Assembly (NCBI RefSeq): GCF_040712315.1 | Contig: NC_134013.1 | Location: 80,482,001 to 80,546,000 of the forward strand | Reading direction: 5' to 3' | DNA length: 64,000 nt | From: Castanea sativa | Lineage: Eukaryota > Streptophyta > Magnoliopsida > Fagales > Fagaceae | Translations under genes and position numbers: made by a program | Shown: positions 11,084 through 22,397 of the stretch, piece by piece | Layout of the letters: each line of letters starts with the position of its first letter | How positions within the stretch are numbered: the first letter of the stretch is position 1 | The notes under the pieces: model-generated | What the model was told of the DNA's origin: nothing | What the model saw: the letters and a program-made list of their open reading frames with translations, nothing else | Databases searched by the model: none

Positions 11084-13709
11084 TCATTGGGGTATTACTT
11101 GACAAATTGTTGCATCATCTACTGAACACATCTTTTCCTGCAATATACATTTTTCTTCCTTATTTTTATCTCATTGAATTGAAAAGGCGGGCTTTTTAGG
11201 ATTGTTGATGGCTCCAGTTTCATTCTTGAGCATTGAAGAAACCTCTAACATGGATGGTCTATCAACAGGGTTTTCCTGGACACATAAGAGGGCCACTTGC
11301 ATGCATCTTAGGAGTTTATAATAAGAACAAGAATCATCCAGTGATGGATCAATAAACTCGAACCCTCTGCCCTATTTCCATAGCTCATATGCCTGCAATA
11401 ATTATCATATTTATAGCTCAAATACAAAACTTCAAATTACAATAATCGAAATCACAATATGCTAGAATTATAGAATGTATTACCAAGTAATTCACTTACA
11501 TAGTCTAAAAGGTTCAAATTATTATGTGTCCCATAATAACGTGTGTTTCTCTTGCCACTTATGATTTGCAAAAGTAGAACTCCAAAACTATAAACGTCGG
11601 ATTTCATGGAGTATATTCCTTTTTTTACGTATTTTGGAGGAACATAACCATTGTAGAGCATGTCACAATGAAAATGATGAGTATTCAAAAAAGAAAATTA
11701 ACAGTTGTATATTTTATTAACAGGCATTTTACTTACTATGTTCCAACAATCCGAGCTGTGTTTGCTTCACGTTCATCCTTTCCGAAAATTCTAGCCATCC
11801 CAAAATCTGATATCTTAGGGTTCATCTCATTGTCCAACAAAATGTTACTAGCCTTTAGATCTCGGTGAACTATAATAAAATTTGAGTATTCTTGGAGATA
11901 TAGAAGCCCCTGAGTAACACCTTCAATGATGTCTACACGTTTCCTCCAACTAAAAGAGAGCATCTAGGTGGATCTACAGTAAGTCAAATTAGTACTTTGT
12001 TAGTTATTAAAAGTGTGGGGGAATGAAATTCACAAATAAAGACACCTCTTTGAACTTAATTATCTAGCTTTGGTTCTTTGAAGCCTAATTGAGTGTCGTC
12101 CTCTTGGGGCTTTGTTGTGGAAATGGTTAGACCCATTTAAGCTTTTGAGTAAAAAATTACAAGTTACTTAGCATATGTATGCAAAAACTATGATGGGAAG
12201 CATGAAAATTAATTTGCTGACCAAAGAGGTAGAGATCCAAGCTTCTGTTTGGCATGTATTCATAGATCAACATATTTTCTTCTCTCTTAGTGCAAAATCC
12301 CAAAACTCTAACTAAATTTACATGTTGCAGTCTTGCTGTAAGTGTAACCTCATTTTTAAACTCTTCAAGGCCTTGGTTTGAAGTTCTTGAAAGTCTCTTT
12401 ACTGCTATTTCCTGTCCATTTCGTAAATTGCCCTATGAAACCAACACTCATCATTAGTATTATATGCAAAAGATAGACATTTGAGCCATACATAATGCTA
12501 ATCATTACTTACCCCCAATAATATTATCTAATATAACTATCAGTTGAAATATAATGTGCACAAACAGACACACGTGCAAATGTCTAGTCCCTTTCATGGT
12601 GCAGCTGTTTTCATAGTGCTGCTATTCAGAGAAAAGAAGATAGCTAAAAGCAAGGGTAAGACAAACAAATTGGCTATTTGGTATGAGGTCTTAAACTAAC
12701 ACAAACATTGTTCAAAAGACAAAGTTAGCAGCATAAGAATCCTCATAAAGAGTTGGAGAGTTGGAGATTATCTGTAGCAATCTCTTGCAGAAGGGTTGCT
12801 TATGAATTCAGCAAAAAAATTTAAAAGGAAAAAATGGTTGCTTATGTCTTCAAGTAAATATTACATGATAATTTTGATGGAAGGGGGATTTTAACCCTAT
12901 ATGTCTCCATTGGAAATACTAGGAAATGCCAACCAATTGAGTTACAAGGCTCTTGGTAATGTTACATGATATTTTAAAAGGGAACTCTATAAAGTGTCAA
13001 GCATGCCTTTTATACAGAGTTAAGCATGCAAAAAGTAATGCACTTATTGTTGTTGGAGAATTTTAATAAGCAAATAGAAGATCTGAAACCTTCTAATGCG
13101 ATGTAAATAAAACGAAGTGATTCCTGACCCAACTTATCCTGATCTCCCTAGTTTCCATGATCTGACATTGATGGACAGTTTTTTTTTTTTTTTTTTTCCT
13201 TTTGGTTAAATAGTATTTGGACTATGTATTTCAAAATCAATAGCTGCATAAAGCATTAAACAATGGATGGATTGCCAAATAATACCTTGTAAACAGGTTC
13301 GTATCCACCTTCGCCAAGCTTATTCTCACTTGAAAAGTTATTAGTAGCTGGATTAATGGCAGAATAACTGAATACTTGCAGATTAAAAGCAACGCCATTA
13401 AGATCTTCAGTAGCTAATATTTTAATTTGGACTTTATATAATAATCTTTTAACACTATCTATACAGCCTGTAACCAAAAAGAAAGACAAGAGAAAAATGT
13501 TTAGCATCTCCATCTTATATAGGGATGCCGTGAACTTCATCATGAGGTGGTATCAGACGCAGAGTTGGAAAAATTACCTCTTGAGTTGATGACTTTGCTC
13601 CTTAAGTAACATATCATGGTGCCCAGCAGAAGCACGACTGCAACAATTGTAGGCAAAGCTATTAACAATCTATGACTCTTATTATGTTGATCATCGTCTT
13701 CCCCTTGAG
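11084..13709 (-). pseudogene. Chitinase-type receptor-like kinase, copy 2: transmembrane and kinase half
   Basis: Minus-strand exons in order: 13709-13578 (short linker plus TM segment LLIALPTIVAVVLLLG), 13467-13286 (juxtamembrane and glycine loop, GEGGYEPVYK with the third Gly changed to Glu), 12432-12222 (EIAVKRLS with the invariant Lys; MLIYEYMPN), 11973-11737 ([15 protein letters not shown]), about 11661-11500 ([15 protein letters not shown]) and 11392 to about 11084 (FIDPSLDD, DRPSMLEVSSML). Borders follow GT-AG except the acceptor before 11661, where the expected CAG reads CAA. A one-base loss near 11954 shifts the frame before the SWRKR motif, and a stop lies in LWK*GRG (about 11375). 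The kinase type is the RD, S-locus/CRK-like group found attached to GH18 ectodomains (CHRK1-like). The GH18 half lies 11 kb upstream beyond the gypsy insertion. Confidence 0.82.
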
Positions 13710-14257
13710 CTGCAAAGGTAGTTCAATTAGGTTGATTCGAATGTCTCAAGAGGTTGTATAATATGTACAAATGGGCATGCCGCAAGAATATAACGACATA
13801 GAATAAATAATTTGTCATCAAATTCAAAACCAGGCCTTTTGGCAAAAATGTAATGATAAAGCTCTTATGGCCTTAAATGTGATTTTATATATGGCATTAA
13901 TTCTAATTCAACTACCATTAACTATATTTATGATGTATCACTCTCTTCATGTGGCAAGTAGTCCAAGTACAAGTCAATGACATATCAAAGCCAGAGCATG
14001 AACTCTATTTTACTAAACAAATGATTATGATATTCAACCCCTGTTCCCTAATTTAGAAATTTTAGCAAGCAGTTAGTTGGGGTCACAACCGAAACTTAGG
14101 TCTGTCTCCAATTGTTGGGAAAAACTACCCACTTTATGGTAAGAGCAAAGTCTCAACCAATATTGCCAATCAAGAGTGAATTTATGAATACAAAAGAAAT
14201 GAAAGTTAACCATAACAAATACTGAGGCTAAGTTAGCAAGATATGTAATATGGAAAG
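13710..14257. other. Intron of chitinase-RLK copy 2, left part
   Basis: The sequence lies between the TM exon and the gypsy element. I see no exon or further element in it. With 24366-25070 it would form the intron or spacer between the GH18 and TM exons before the retrotransposon arrived. Confidence 0.55.
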
Positions 14258-14861
14258 TGATGATGCCAAAAATCGTCAGTAAGTCGCACAGTCCTCATGT
14301 GCTTTAGACAAAACCGGTGCAACAAAAAAGAAGACGTCACAGAGAGTACCAGTGTGGTTCCGGCCAAATACCATCTGAAGTTTAAGTTAGAGAACTTTCA
14401 CTACTCTAGAGTGTCAGAGCTGGGGTAAATTATGTGTACCTTGATTTTTGAGGATTTTGAGTTTTTATAGTAGTGTAGAACCGACCTTTGTTTCTTGGTG
14501 AAGAAGATATTTCCTTGTAAGGAAGATCCTCATAAATATACGTATTTTACGGAATCCTTTCCATATAGAGATTTTGTTGATTAGGGATAATCGTAGGGCA
14601 CAAGACATTTCCATTTGAAGTTTCTTGGAGACCACTTAAGCCATGTGGATGCCACATGACTTTGCCACCCATCTACTATGTATCCATCTACTTGGAATCC
14701 GTACACCATGGAGAATCCGTCCATCTTCTCTTTCTCTCCGTCTGGCCACGATCTTTATTCTGCCTGTTGTTTGTTAATATGTTTAGACCGTCCTCTTTGG
14801 CGCCATTGCTTTTGGTTGGCTTTATGAACGGATCCGTCTATCTTAAATTCTATCCCTTTCA
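14258..14861 (-). repeat. 3' LTR of the Tat element (left copy)
   Basis: It aligns with 23755-24365 across its length. Read on the minus strand it begins TGAAAGGGATAG and ends GGCATCATCA. Confidence 0.9.
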
Positions 14862-14880
14862 ACAGCCCCCTCACTCTATG
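14862..14880 (-). other. Polypurine tract of the Tat element
   Basis: Minus strand reads GTGAGGGGGCTGT directly before the LTR start TGAAAGGG, the expected place of the plus-strand priming site. Confidence 0.65.
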
Positions 14881-15332
14881 GGTCCGTCGCCTATTTACAT
14901 AAATGGACTCGTAGAGTGACGGTTTAATTATATTATAGAGAGTTGTGCTTTGATTGACAGGCTAGCCTTGAGCCATTAATGCAGGAGGGGCATGTGGCAC
15001 ATTCTCAATGGCTGATTACTCGTATCGAAGTGTCCCTTCATCTTCCGTTCCATTCCCTTTATATACATGTTGCTCCTCCTTTTCATTTTTACTTTCCACT
15101 ACAAATTTGTAGTGTCAAAGCGCTACCATCTCCTGCCAGAAATTGTCATACCGTCAACTTAGTGTGACCATTCACCACGCCGTTTCTGTTGCCTCTTTGT
15201 ATCGTTCAACTAGTAAGTATTTGTTGCCTTATATTGAGATCTCTTTTTGTTATTCACTTTAAATATTGCATGCTTGTCGCCTTTGTAGACCCGTAGAGTC
15301 TTTGGGGTTTATCCGTCACATGTAGGTGATAG

Positions 15333-17572
15333 ATGTCTAGTGAGGCGTCGAGCGAACAATTGTGTGATTGCGAAGGAGCGGGCTACGATGAGGTGTATCT
15401 GTCAGGTCAGGATGACCCTGGCACCTCTTATGATGAAAGGGTTCCATCTGCCAACTCTCCTTCCACAGAGGAGGATGAGAACTTAAACATGGTTAGATTA
15501 GAGGGTGATTCAAGTGGGGATTCAAATAGTGAAGACATATACTACGCTGAACCTCCCATCCAATCCATCATAGGTCCTCATGGCTTTAGGGAGTTTCTCC
15601 TTCTCCCGTTATGGATGATAAATGATTTCAACTCTAGCATCAAGCAAAAACACTTCGAGACCTTTAGGGAAAGATCAAAGATTCCTGCCGGCATCCTTAT
15701 CCATTTGCCTTTCAAATCCGAAAAGTGCTACTACCGAGATGCCGAGGATATCAGGGTGTACAAGCAGATGTTAAGGCGGGACTTAGATTCCCTCCAAGTG
15801 CTCTTCACCACCATCTACTTCAATACCTGGGGCTAGCTGTCACCCAGACCTCTCTAAATGCCTAGAAAGTCTTCCTTGTCTCAGAAGTTTTATATGGAGT
15901 CTTGACTAATGGGGAGCGTAAGATGACAGTGGAGGAGTTCTTCCACTGCTACCGTCCATCAGAAATCACCCAATCTAGGGGTATGTATAGTTTCCTACCG
16001 AGAAAGCCAGTACTTAGGCTAATGTGTGACAACCCATTTTTAAATTGGAACTGGAAGAGCTGGTACTTCTTCATTCAGGGGGACCACTGGATGTGTCACC
16101 CTGAGGATCAGGAGTACATGCCTGTAGACAAAACTCGAGGTATAATGCCCCCATCTGGTAGGCATCTGTCTAGTCTAAATTTTGTTTCTTACTATTTGTG
16201 TCATGTGTTGGCCTAATCGTCCTTTTTTTGTAGCTCAAGACCGTACAGAGGTAACTCTTGAGCAGTGGAGTTTTTGGAAAAGATCTTTAGGATCAAGTTG
16301 GCAGAGAGGAAGTGGGCAAAGCTTGTTACCTTGGACACAATCCACTGGTATTATGACGGCCTTGAGCCTACCACAACTGCCCGTCACTACGATAGTCAAG
16401 CACGCAGACGTAAGTTCGTTGCTTATTACTTTTTCTTTTATTTATAGTAGTTTGCCTAACTCTTTCTTTCCTTCCATTTTGATGTAGAAATGGAAGACGA
16501 CAATATGGGGGCTTTCATCAAGCAACAAGTTGTTACGTGGAAGAAGCAGGAGGGAAGCTTGTCTCCTAATTGAATGGGTTCGGCCAACCCGTCCACAAAG
16601 AGGAAACCGTTGGACAAAACCGATCGTCTCCCCAAGAAACCCAAGGTGGCGGCAGGGTCAGCCATCTAGGAGAATCCTGACGCAAACAAACTGCCTCCTC
16701 TGTCTGGTCCAGGGAAGGGGAAAGGCCTTATGACGAGTCAGGGTCTCGTCACTAAAAAGCGCCTCGTCCTCCTCCGTGAGTACTCACAATATGCACTCAA
16801 GCAACTTTCGTCCATCATCAAAGATGATGACTACGAGGACTTGGGCAACCATGCAACCGAGGCTATGGGGGAGATGGGCCTTTTCAGCCTTGCATGGGTA
16901 TGTATATCCATCTTTCTCTCCTTTCTGTCATGTTGTCTCTGTTTTTATAACCTTTGTTTTTTATTCTTGTAGGGGGTGCTCATAATGAAGGGTCTAATGG
17001 ACCGTTGCCTGTCTCAGGAGACAGTGGTGGATCGTGTAAGGGTGAAGGTGAAGGCGACGGAGGCGGAGTTGGGGGAGCTGAAGGCCTAGAAGGTCATTCA
17101 GGAAAACAAGCTTGATCTAACAAAAAAACTTCTAGATGAGGCAGAGGTGCAGACAGAGGCACTAAAAAAAGTGCTTAAGGACAAGGAAGATGAAATCACT
17201 AAGTCCAAGAAGCAACTCCGTTAAGCTAAGGGGGGCACGATAAAGGAGTACCATGACTCTGACGTTCTTTTAACTGAGCTAGGTAGTTCATTTGCCAACG
17301 GCTTCAATGATTGCCTTCATCAGGTCAAGGCCTTCTTCCCGGATCTGGACTTGCCGCATATCACTATTGATACTAAAGGCCAGACCCCAGCCCGTCCTAT
17401 AGACTCCGAAGGCACTAACAATCTTTTTGTGGATGATTCCACTCCTTACTATCAAGGTGATGAGGAGGCTGCTCCTCATAACGATCAGGCTAAATTTGTC
17501 GAGGAGGAGTCTTGTCCACTTGAAGGGAACCAGACGATTGAAGAGAAGGACGGAGAGACCCCGGCTGACTAG
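15333..17572 (+). pseudogene. Antisense multi-exon ORF carried by the Tat element
   Basis: A plus-strand gene lies between integrase and the 3' LTR, opposite to gag-pol. Exon 1 starts at ATG 15333 with an acidic N-terminus and the plant retroelement segment IGPHGFREFLLLP (family with Pfam Transposase_28-like proteins, from memory). A one-base loss near 15830 and a TAG a few codons later break it. The frame resumes as MTVEEFFHCYRP up to 16158. Apparent introns: about 16159-16233 (GTAGGC...TTGTAG), 16410-16487 (GTAAGT...ATGTAG) and 16899-16972 (GTATGT...TTGTAG). The last exon encodes a Lys/Glu-rich coiled-coil-like stretch and ends at TAG 17572. Such antisense ORFs are described for Tat elements (Grande, Retand relatives); their function is unknown. 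Confidence 0.78.
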
Positions 17573-17976
17573 CAGTATACTTTATTTTTTGTTAACTTTT
17601 ATTTTCTTAGTGTGAAAATCTTTTGGGAAGACAATATGTCTTGTTTTCAAAGTTGCCCATTATTTTTGGGCTTTGTATGTAAATTTTACCCATCATGGGC
17701 TTTTTTCTACTGCTTATATTTATAAATTTTTTTTTTCTATTTCCTATCTTTAGGATGTGTTTTCATTCGTCTATCTTAGAATTAGTATTTAGTATGTATC
17801 CGTCCCTTTGAGGACTTATTGAGACTTAGGTGTGCCTGGTCATTTTGGTACTTATGCTTAAATGCACCCGTCCCTTTGAGGACCTGAATATTTTTAGGAT
17901 GAAACCATCCATTCGTGAACTTTGTGTCCATAAAACTTATCCATTACCTGTTTATTTAAGGACTTGGTAACTTCTG
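17573..17976. other. Non-coding spacer after the antisense ORF
   Basis: T-rich DNA inside the Tat element. Degenerate forms of the CCGTCC...GAGGACTT word of the adjacent array already appear from about 17800. Confidence 0.6.
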
Positions 17977-18386
17977 ACCATCCTTCAGGATGAACCAGTT
18001 TACTATTGGAGTTAATAGTTTCAAATCACCCCTTGGGATGAACCTGTCCACTTATGGACTAATCCTATCCACTTAAGGACTTAATAATTTCAAATCACCT
18101 GTTGGGATGAACCTGTCCACTTATGGACTTAATAATTTCAATTCATCCCTTGGGACGAACCCGTCCACTTATGGACTTAATAATTTCAAGTCATCCCTTG
18201 GGATGAACCCGTCTAATTATGAACTTAATAATTTCAAGTCGCCCCTTGGGATGAACCCGTCCACTTATGGACTTAATAATTTCAAGTCTCCTCTTGGGAT
18301 GAACCCGTCCACTTATGGACTAAATAATTTGAAGTCACCCCTTGGGATGAACCCGTCCATTTATGGACTTAATAATTTTTTGTAGT
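17977..18386. repeat. Tandem array, 48-bp unit, about 8.5 copies
   Basis: The unit starts GGATGAACCCGTCCACTTAT and ends in a CCCCTT-type word. Successive units start exactly 48 bases apart in the better half (18251, 18299, 18347). Units at the left end are more diverged. Because 48 is divisible by three, an open frame runs through several units (18107-18385), but it is most likely a by-product. It lies in the 3' non-coding region of the Tat element, a place known in this lineage to breed satellite repeats. Confidence 0.92.
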
Positions 18387-18544
18387 GTAGACAGCACACA
18401 TATGTCATATCTAAATAACTCCTCTTATTGTAATAATATGCACATATAAAAAATTGTTCTTGAAAAAATGAAAAACTACCCTCTGGGCTTAAAAGTACTG
18501 TAGATAGTGACAATTAACTAAAAGGAAATAAATTGGGAATGAGG

Positions 18545-19860
18545 AGTGTTGTTGTTCGTGCCATCATCTACCGGTAGTATTTCTTTAGGTGCTCTGTGTT
18601 TCATGAGTGGCACAACTTCTGCTCGTCTAGCGTCTCCAAGTGGTAGGTGCCTTTCCTATGCCATGAAGTGATCCTGTAAGGTCCTTCCCAATTAGGTCTT
18701 AGCTTTCCCTAGGAAGGATCTCTTGTGGCACCAGTCACCCTTCTCAAGACGAGATCTCTAACTTGGAAATCTTTAAGTCTGGCCTTGGAGTTGTAGTGTT
18801 TGACCATGAGATCTTGGTACCGCGCTAACCTTTGATCAGTCGTTGCTCTGACCTCATCTACCAAGTCAAGTTGTAGGCGCATAGCTTTATCGTTCCTGCT
18901 TTCGACATAGTTCTCTACCTTGTAGCTTATGAGTCTAAATTCATTTGGGATAACAACCTCGCATCGGTACGCTAGTCGAAACGGTGTATCTCCTATAGGT
19001 GTTCTTGTCGTCGTCTTGTATGCCCATAGGACGCTTGGCAACTCTTTTGACCATATACCTTTTGCTCCCTTGAGCTGAGTCTTAATGATTTTGAGCAAGG
19101 ATCGGTTTGTGGCCTCAACTTTTTTGTTGGCTTAAGGGTGGGCGAGTAAGGAGTAGCGATTCTTGATCCCTAACTACGAGCGAAAATCTCTGAATGAGTC
19201 ATGTCGAACTACTTCCAATTGTCTAAGACCAGTATTCTAGGTATACCATACCTACAAGTAATGTTCCTCCATACAAGGCTTCGTACTTTCTTCTATGTGA
19301 TGGTGGCCAAGGCTTTGGCCTCCACCTATTTGGTGAAGTAATCTATGCCAACTACTAGAAACTTCAATTGCCTGATTGCTATTGTAAACGGACCCATGAT
19401 ATCCAACCTTCATTGAGCGAAAGGTCATGGGGCCATCATTGGAGTGAGCTCCTCTGTTGGTTGTTTGATGAGGTTGCCATACCTTTGACACTTGTCACAA
19501 GTTTTGACATACGCATAGGCATCCTTCTGCATGGTAGACCAATAATATCTTGCCTGTACCAGCTTGTGCATTAAAGACCGTGATCCAAAATGGTTATCAC
19601 AAATTCCTTTGTGGACTTCTCTTATGACATAGTCTGCCTCCTCGGAACTAAGACACATTAGGTACGGATGGGAGAAGCCTTTTTTGTACAAGATGTCTTT
19701 GATTAGCACAAATTGTGTTGCCTGAACCTTTAATTTTCTTACAGCCTCTTTACCATCAAGTAGCATGCCGTTTTTTAGGCAGGAGATTAATGGCGTAGTC
19801 CAGTTGTTCTCAGAACCTATCTCCTGCACACTGACGCCATCTATTAATGGTGAGATCAAG
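18545..19860 (-). pseudogene. Tat element integrase (broken)
   Basis: Minus strand: a zinc-binding H2C2 region (HKGICDNHFG ... CDKCQRYG, about 19590-19480), a core with GLDIMGPF-like and IDYFTK motifs (19410-19310), and a C-terminal part 19098-18709 with LPSVLWAYKTT and TPFRLAYRCE, ending near NTEHLKKYY (about 18575). At least eight in-frame stops interrupt it. At nearly all of them the family has Gln (CAG) or Trp (TGG), one transition from TAG or TGA. One frame slip lies near 19100-19140. Confidence 0.85.
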
Positions 19861-20293
19861 ACATATGATAGTACCTGACTTGGGATATGCATATGCTCTG
19901 TTGATGCAATCTTGGCAAGACAGTCGGCTTGCTCATTTTCCTCTCTTGAGATTCGTACTAACTTTGCTTGAAGGTCGTTCATTCGTTTCTTCACTTGGTC
20001 CAATTACTTCTTCATTTGTTCACCCTTGCACTCGTAGTTGTCGTTTACTTGACTCGTGACTACCTGAGAGTCGCAGTATATGACCACATTTATGGCTCCC
20101 ACTGCTTTGGCGAGATCCAGCCCTGCTACTAAAGTTTCATACTCCATTTCCTTATTAGTTGTAGGGGAATTGAGTTTGACCATGGATTCGATCTCGTCCC
20201 CTTCTGGGGAATAGAGTACTATACCAGCTTCGTCTGCCTGTCTATTGGATGACCCGTTCGTGTAAATACTCCATTGAGGCTGCGCTCTTGGCC
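19861..20293 (-). pseudogene. Second RNase H domain of the Tat element
   Basis: The minus strand reads WSIYTNGSSNR (first acidic position changed to Asn), EYETLVAGLDLAK (second), VIYCDSQVV (third) and ENEQADCLAKIAS (fourth). This is a complete RNase H-like set apart from the first residue. It follows the RT-linked RNase H with a short gap. A second, host-like RNase H is a published mark of the Tat lineage. Two stops interrupt it (about 20295 and 20007). Confidence 0.8.
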
Positions 20294-21600
20294 CCTAGCC
20301 TTCCATGTTGGTGAATTCCTTAATGAAGTCAGCAACAACCTGCCCATTCATGGCCGTACGTGAGCGATACTCTACGTCAAATTCACTCAACTCAATTGCC
20401 CATAGTGTCATCCGTCCCGCGGCTTCAGGGCTGCTCATTGCTCTCTGTAAAGGCTTGTCTGTTAGGATAACCACAATATGGGCCTGGAAGTATGGCTTAA
20501 GCTTACAAGCCATAGTTACTAATGCGAAAGTAAGCTTCTCCATCGAAGTGTACCTCTCTTCTGCGCCTCGGAGCGCCCGGCTAGTGTAGTATATAGGCTT
20601 CTGTACCCTGTCTTCTTCTCTGACTAAGGCTGCGCTGACAATTGCTAGAGAGACAGCTAGATAGAGAAATAATTCTTCCCTTGGTTTAGAGAGACGTAGC
20701 AATGGTGGGGAGGACAGGTATGCTTTTAGGTCTTCAAATGCCTACTGACATTTAGCCGTCCACTCAAATGACTTCTTCAATGTACAAAAGAAGGGCAAGC
20801 ATTTGTCCGTTGCTCTTGAGACGAACCTGTTTAGTGCGGCTACTTTGCCGTTGAGGCTTTGTACTTCCTTCATGTTTGTTGGCGACGTCATCTCCATTAT
20901 TGTCCGTATCTTGTCCGAGTTGACCTCAATATCTCTCTAGGATACCATGAACCCTAGGAATTTTTCAGCTGTCACCCCAAATACGCATTTGTTCAAATTT
21001 AGCTTCATGTTGTAAGAGTGAAAGGTATCAAAAGTTTCCTTAAGGTCGTCCAAATGGTTGTCAACCTTTTGACTTTTTATCAACATGTCGTCCACGTAGA
21101 CTTGAACGTTCCTCCCAATCTGATATGCGAACATCTTATTCATTAGCCTTTGATACATGGCACCAGCATTCTTGAGTCCGAATGGCATTACTTTGTAGCA
21201 GAAGAGACCCTGACTGGTGACGAATGAAGTCTTCTCCTAATCAACTTCGTCTAGCTTGATCTGGTTGTAACCAGAAAATGCGTCCATGAAGCTCACCAAC
21301 TAGTGTCTTGCAGTCGAATCCACCAAGATGTCAACCTACAGAAGTGGGTAGCTGTCCTTGGGGCATGCCCTGTTTAGGTCCGTGAAGTCCACGCACATCC
21401 TCCACTTCTCGTTAGCCTTTTTTACCATCACTACATTGTCCAGTCAGTTGGGGTAGTATACTTCTTTTATGAACTCTGCTTCTTGTAATTTGCGAACCTC
21501 TTCTGCTATGGCCTTGTCTCATTCCTGCGTGAACACCTGTTTCTTCTGACAGATGGGAGAAAAAGAGGGCAATACATTCAACTTATGGACTATGACTAAA
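20294..21600 (-). pseudogene. Tat element reverse transcriptase and first RNase H
   Basis: The RT reads WRMCVDFTDLNRACPKDSY (about 21400), FMDAFSGYNQI (21270), MPFGLKNAGAMYQ (21180) and the catalytic VYVDDML (21090). The RT-linked RNase H (20702-20295) reads PIYYTSRAL, ERYTSMEKL and ILTDKPL. Six TAG or TGA stops interrupt the RT; five lie where relatives carry Gln and one where they carry Trp. Confidence 0.9.
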
Positions 21601-21716
21601 GGATCAATTCCAGTCATGTCTTGGTGGCTCTAGGTGAAGACAAGCTGGTTCTCCCTTAGAAATGCTGTGAGTGCCTGACGGACTGGTGGGCTAGCGAGGG
21701 TGCCAATCCTAGTCCT

Positions 21717-22397
21717 TCACTCGGGCTTAGAATCATCAAGGAGTACCTCTTCCAACCCTTTCGGAAGTTCTACCACCGTCCGCTGTTCTTCTAGACACAT
21801 GGTTTGTAAACGATCATCCATCTCCAGCATGGCAATGTAGCACTCACACACCGCTACTTGATCTCCTCGTACCTCTCCCACTCCATACTTGGCGGGGAAC
21901 TTGATCATCAGGTGGTAAGTTAAATTTACAGCCTTCCATGAGTTAAGGGTAGGATGGCCCAAGATGGCATTGTAAACGGACGAATAGTCAACAACCAAGA
22001 ATGTGACATCCTTAGCAATCTGTTGAGGGTAATCATTGACTATTAAGGGCAAAGTGACCGCACCAAGGGGGTATACTCTTGTTCCTCTGAATCCAACGAA
22101 TGGCACATTAGTTGGAACTAGCTTTTCTCTCTCAATCCTCATCTGCTGGAACATTAGGTAGTAGAGGATATCAGTAGAACTCTCATTGTCTACAAGGACC
22201 CGGCGAGCATCCTCCTCTGTGAACCCAATTACAGGGTTGTCAATGTGTGCCATCTTTGGGACTAAACCCGTCAGCTGGATGTTCTGGACCATCCTGAGGT
22301 AGGTCTTGCGTGCCTTTCTGGTTGAACAAGAGGTTGTGGTGCCCCTACAATCATCATCCTTATGTCTTCTAGGGGTCCGTCCTTTACTTGCTGACAA
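21717..22397 (-). pseudogene. Tat element aspartic protease region
   Basis: An open stretch of 226 codons. The pepsin-like motif reads VLVDNESSTDILY: family members have D-N-G-S, so the Gly after Asp-Asn has become Glu (GGA/GGG to GAA/GAG, a G-to-A change). The downstream part has FLVVDYSSVYNAILGHPTL, typical of this family. Even where the frame is open the enzyme would probably be inactive. Confidence 0.85.

Noticed and set aside
16182..16985. Separate plus-strand genes from overlapping open frames
   Set aside because: They are exons and intron read-through of the antisense ORF in different frames, not independent genes.
18107..18385. Open frame of 92 codons with a 16-residue repeat
   Set aside because: It is a by-product of the 48-bp tandem array, whose unit length is a multiple of three; no start context, conservation or domain supports a protein.
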